Source: Agapetus fuscipes
Lineage: Eukaryota; Arthropoda; Insecta; Trichoptera; Glossosomatidae
Length of the DNA: 64,000 nucleotides
Assembly: GCA_951799405.1 (NCBI GenBank)
Contig: OX637339.1
Location: 9,858,001-9,922,000 of the forward strand
Reading direction: 5' to 3'
Shown here: piece after piece, positions 63,395 through 64,000 of the stretch
Layout of the letters: each line of letters opens with the position of its first letter
How positions within the stretch are numbered: position 1 is the stretch's first letter
Notes under the pieces: generated by a model
What the model saw: the letters and a program-made list of their open reading frames with translations, nothing else
What the model was told of the DNA's origin: nothing
Database searches by the model: none
Translations under genes and position numbers: made by a program

Positions 63395-63700
63395 ATTACA
63401 ATCCGGGGTTGGTCCTTCCTTGATTAACCGAAGCCACCGCTGCCTGTCGAACGCTTTTCTTCTCTAGTCCCATACGCCTACCGCATGGCAATCTGCTACT
63501 ATTATGACTGGGTCTTCCCACTGTTCTGCGCTCCATTGGGTCCGTCATCACATCCATGTTTTCCAAGATCCGATAGTCCATTCGCTGTATGTGACTCAAT
63601 CCTCATCATATCATGCAGGCTGCTGACTTTTATTGACCGGACCACATCAGCAGAGCTGTGGGCGTTGGTGAGCTGACGGCTGATGTCCTGAATCTTTATC
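63395..63700 (-). pseudogene. Possible LINE C-terminal fragment
   Basis: Minus-strand pieces such as IQDISRQLTNAHSSADVV and LHDMMRIESHTANGL look like the end of a reverse transcriptase, but frames are broken and I could not place the family. Confidence 0.35.
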
Positions 63701-63759
63701 TTCTTGCCAATACTATTCTCTTCCAGAGAACAACACGAATATTTTTTTTCAATGCTCTA

Positions 63760-64000
63760 AAGCAGGCTTGTCCAACATACGGCCTGCGACGACATCTAGT
63801 TATTGCGCAATATATTATATGTAAGGCAGCGGTTTTTTTCAAATTCGGGGGCGCTATTTTTTTCCGTGAATATTGAAATTGCGTGACTACACCCCCCCCC
63901 CCGTCGATAGAATTTTTATGGACCAAATGAACTTCTAAAATTGTCCGAACTTGTAAAATTGCCCCGTCAACAGAATTATTATGGACAAAAGTACAACAAC
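63760..64000. mobile_element. Possible hAT end running off the window
   Basis: gcaggcttgtccaacatacg resembles a known class of hAT terminal sequence; a C run follows at 63893-63902. Only one end would be inside the window. Confidence 0.3.

Overview
This window is animal nuclear DNA, most likely from an arthropod and probably an insect. It is AT-rich and has long introns with GT-AG splice sites. Most of it is transposable-element DNA. Read by eye, it yields three complete spliced protein-coding genes: Vps36 (ESCRT-II subunit, minus strand, stop at 2853, ATG at 15745), ethanolamine kinase (easily shocked/ETNK type, plus strand, 15967-29239), and PRAS40/AKT1S1 (Drosophila Lobe type, minus strand, 56035-39650). 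In all three the exon phases agree at every junction, giving proteins of 395, 364 and 382 residues. The species cannot be named from the sequence alone.

Layout: 1-2850 is flanking repeat DNA. Vps36 occupies 2853-15745; its last intron holds a nearly intact RTE-clade LINE and an hAT element, and its first intron holds a jockey-type LINE and a 200-base assembly gap. Vps36 and ethanolamine kinase are head to head, with start codons 221 bases apart and an NRF-1-like palindrome plus two CCAAT boxes between them. Ethanolamine kinase introns carry piggyBac, hAT and MITE insertions and a 33-bp minisatellite. Ethanolamine kinase and PRAS40 are convergent, separated by about 10 kb of repeats. PRAS40 introns hold a PIF/Harbinger element, a piggyBac, an hAT, a pogo/Tigger element and a CR1/L2-like LINE end. 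Above 56.1 kb there is no recognisable host gene, but there is a 2.2-kb near-perfect palindrome.

The three host genes are not a pathway cluster: one sorts endosomal cargo, one makes phosphoethanolamine for membrane lipids, and one inhibits TORC1 under Akt control. What ties the window together is the mobile DNA. A roughly 230-bp 3' tail of the RTE LINE recurs more than 20 times and has served as landing site for at least five other elements, several with clean target duplications. A tRNA-derived SINE shares its 3' end with the CR1/L2-like LINE whose coding end lies at 52951-53340, and two SINE copies carry a different poly(A)-type tail. Several loci look like decayed hammerhead-ribozyme cores of the type known from Penelope-like elements. 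These are the points most worth a second look.
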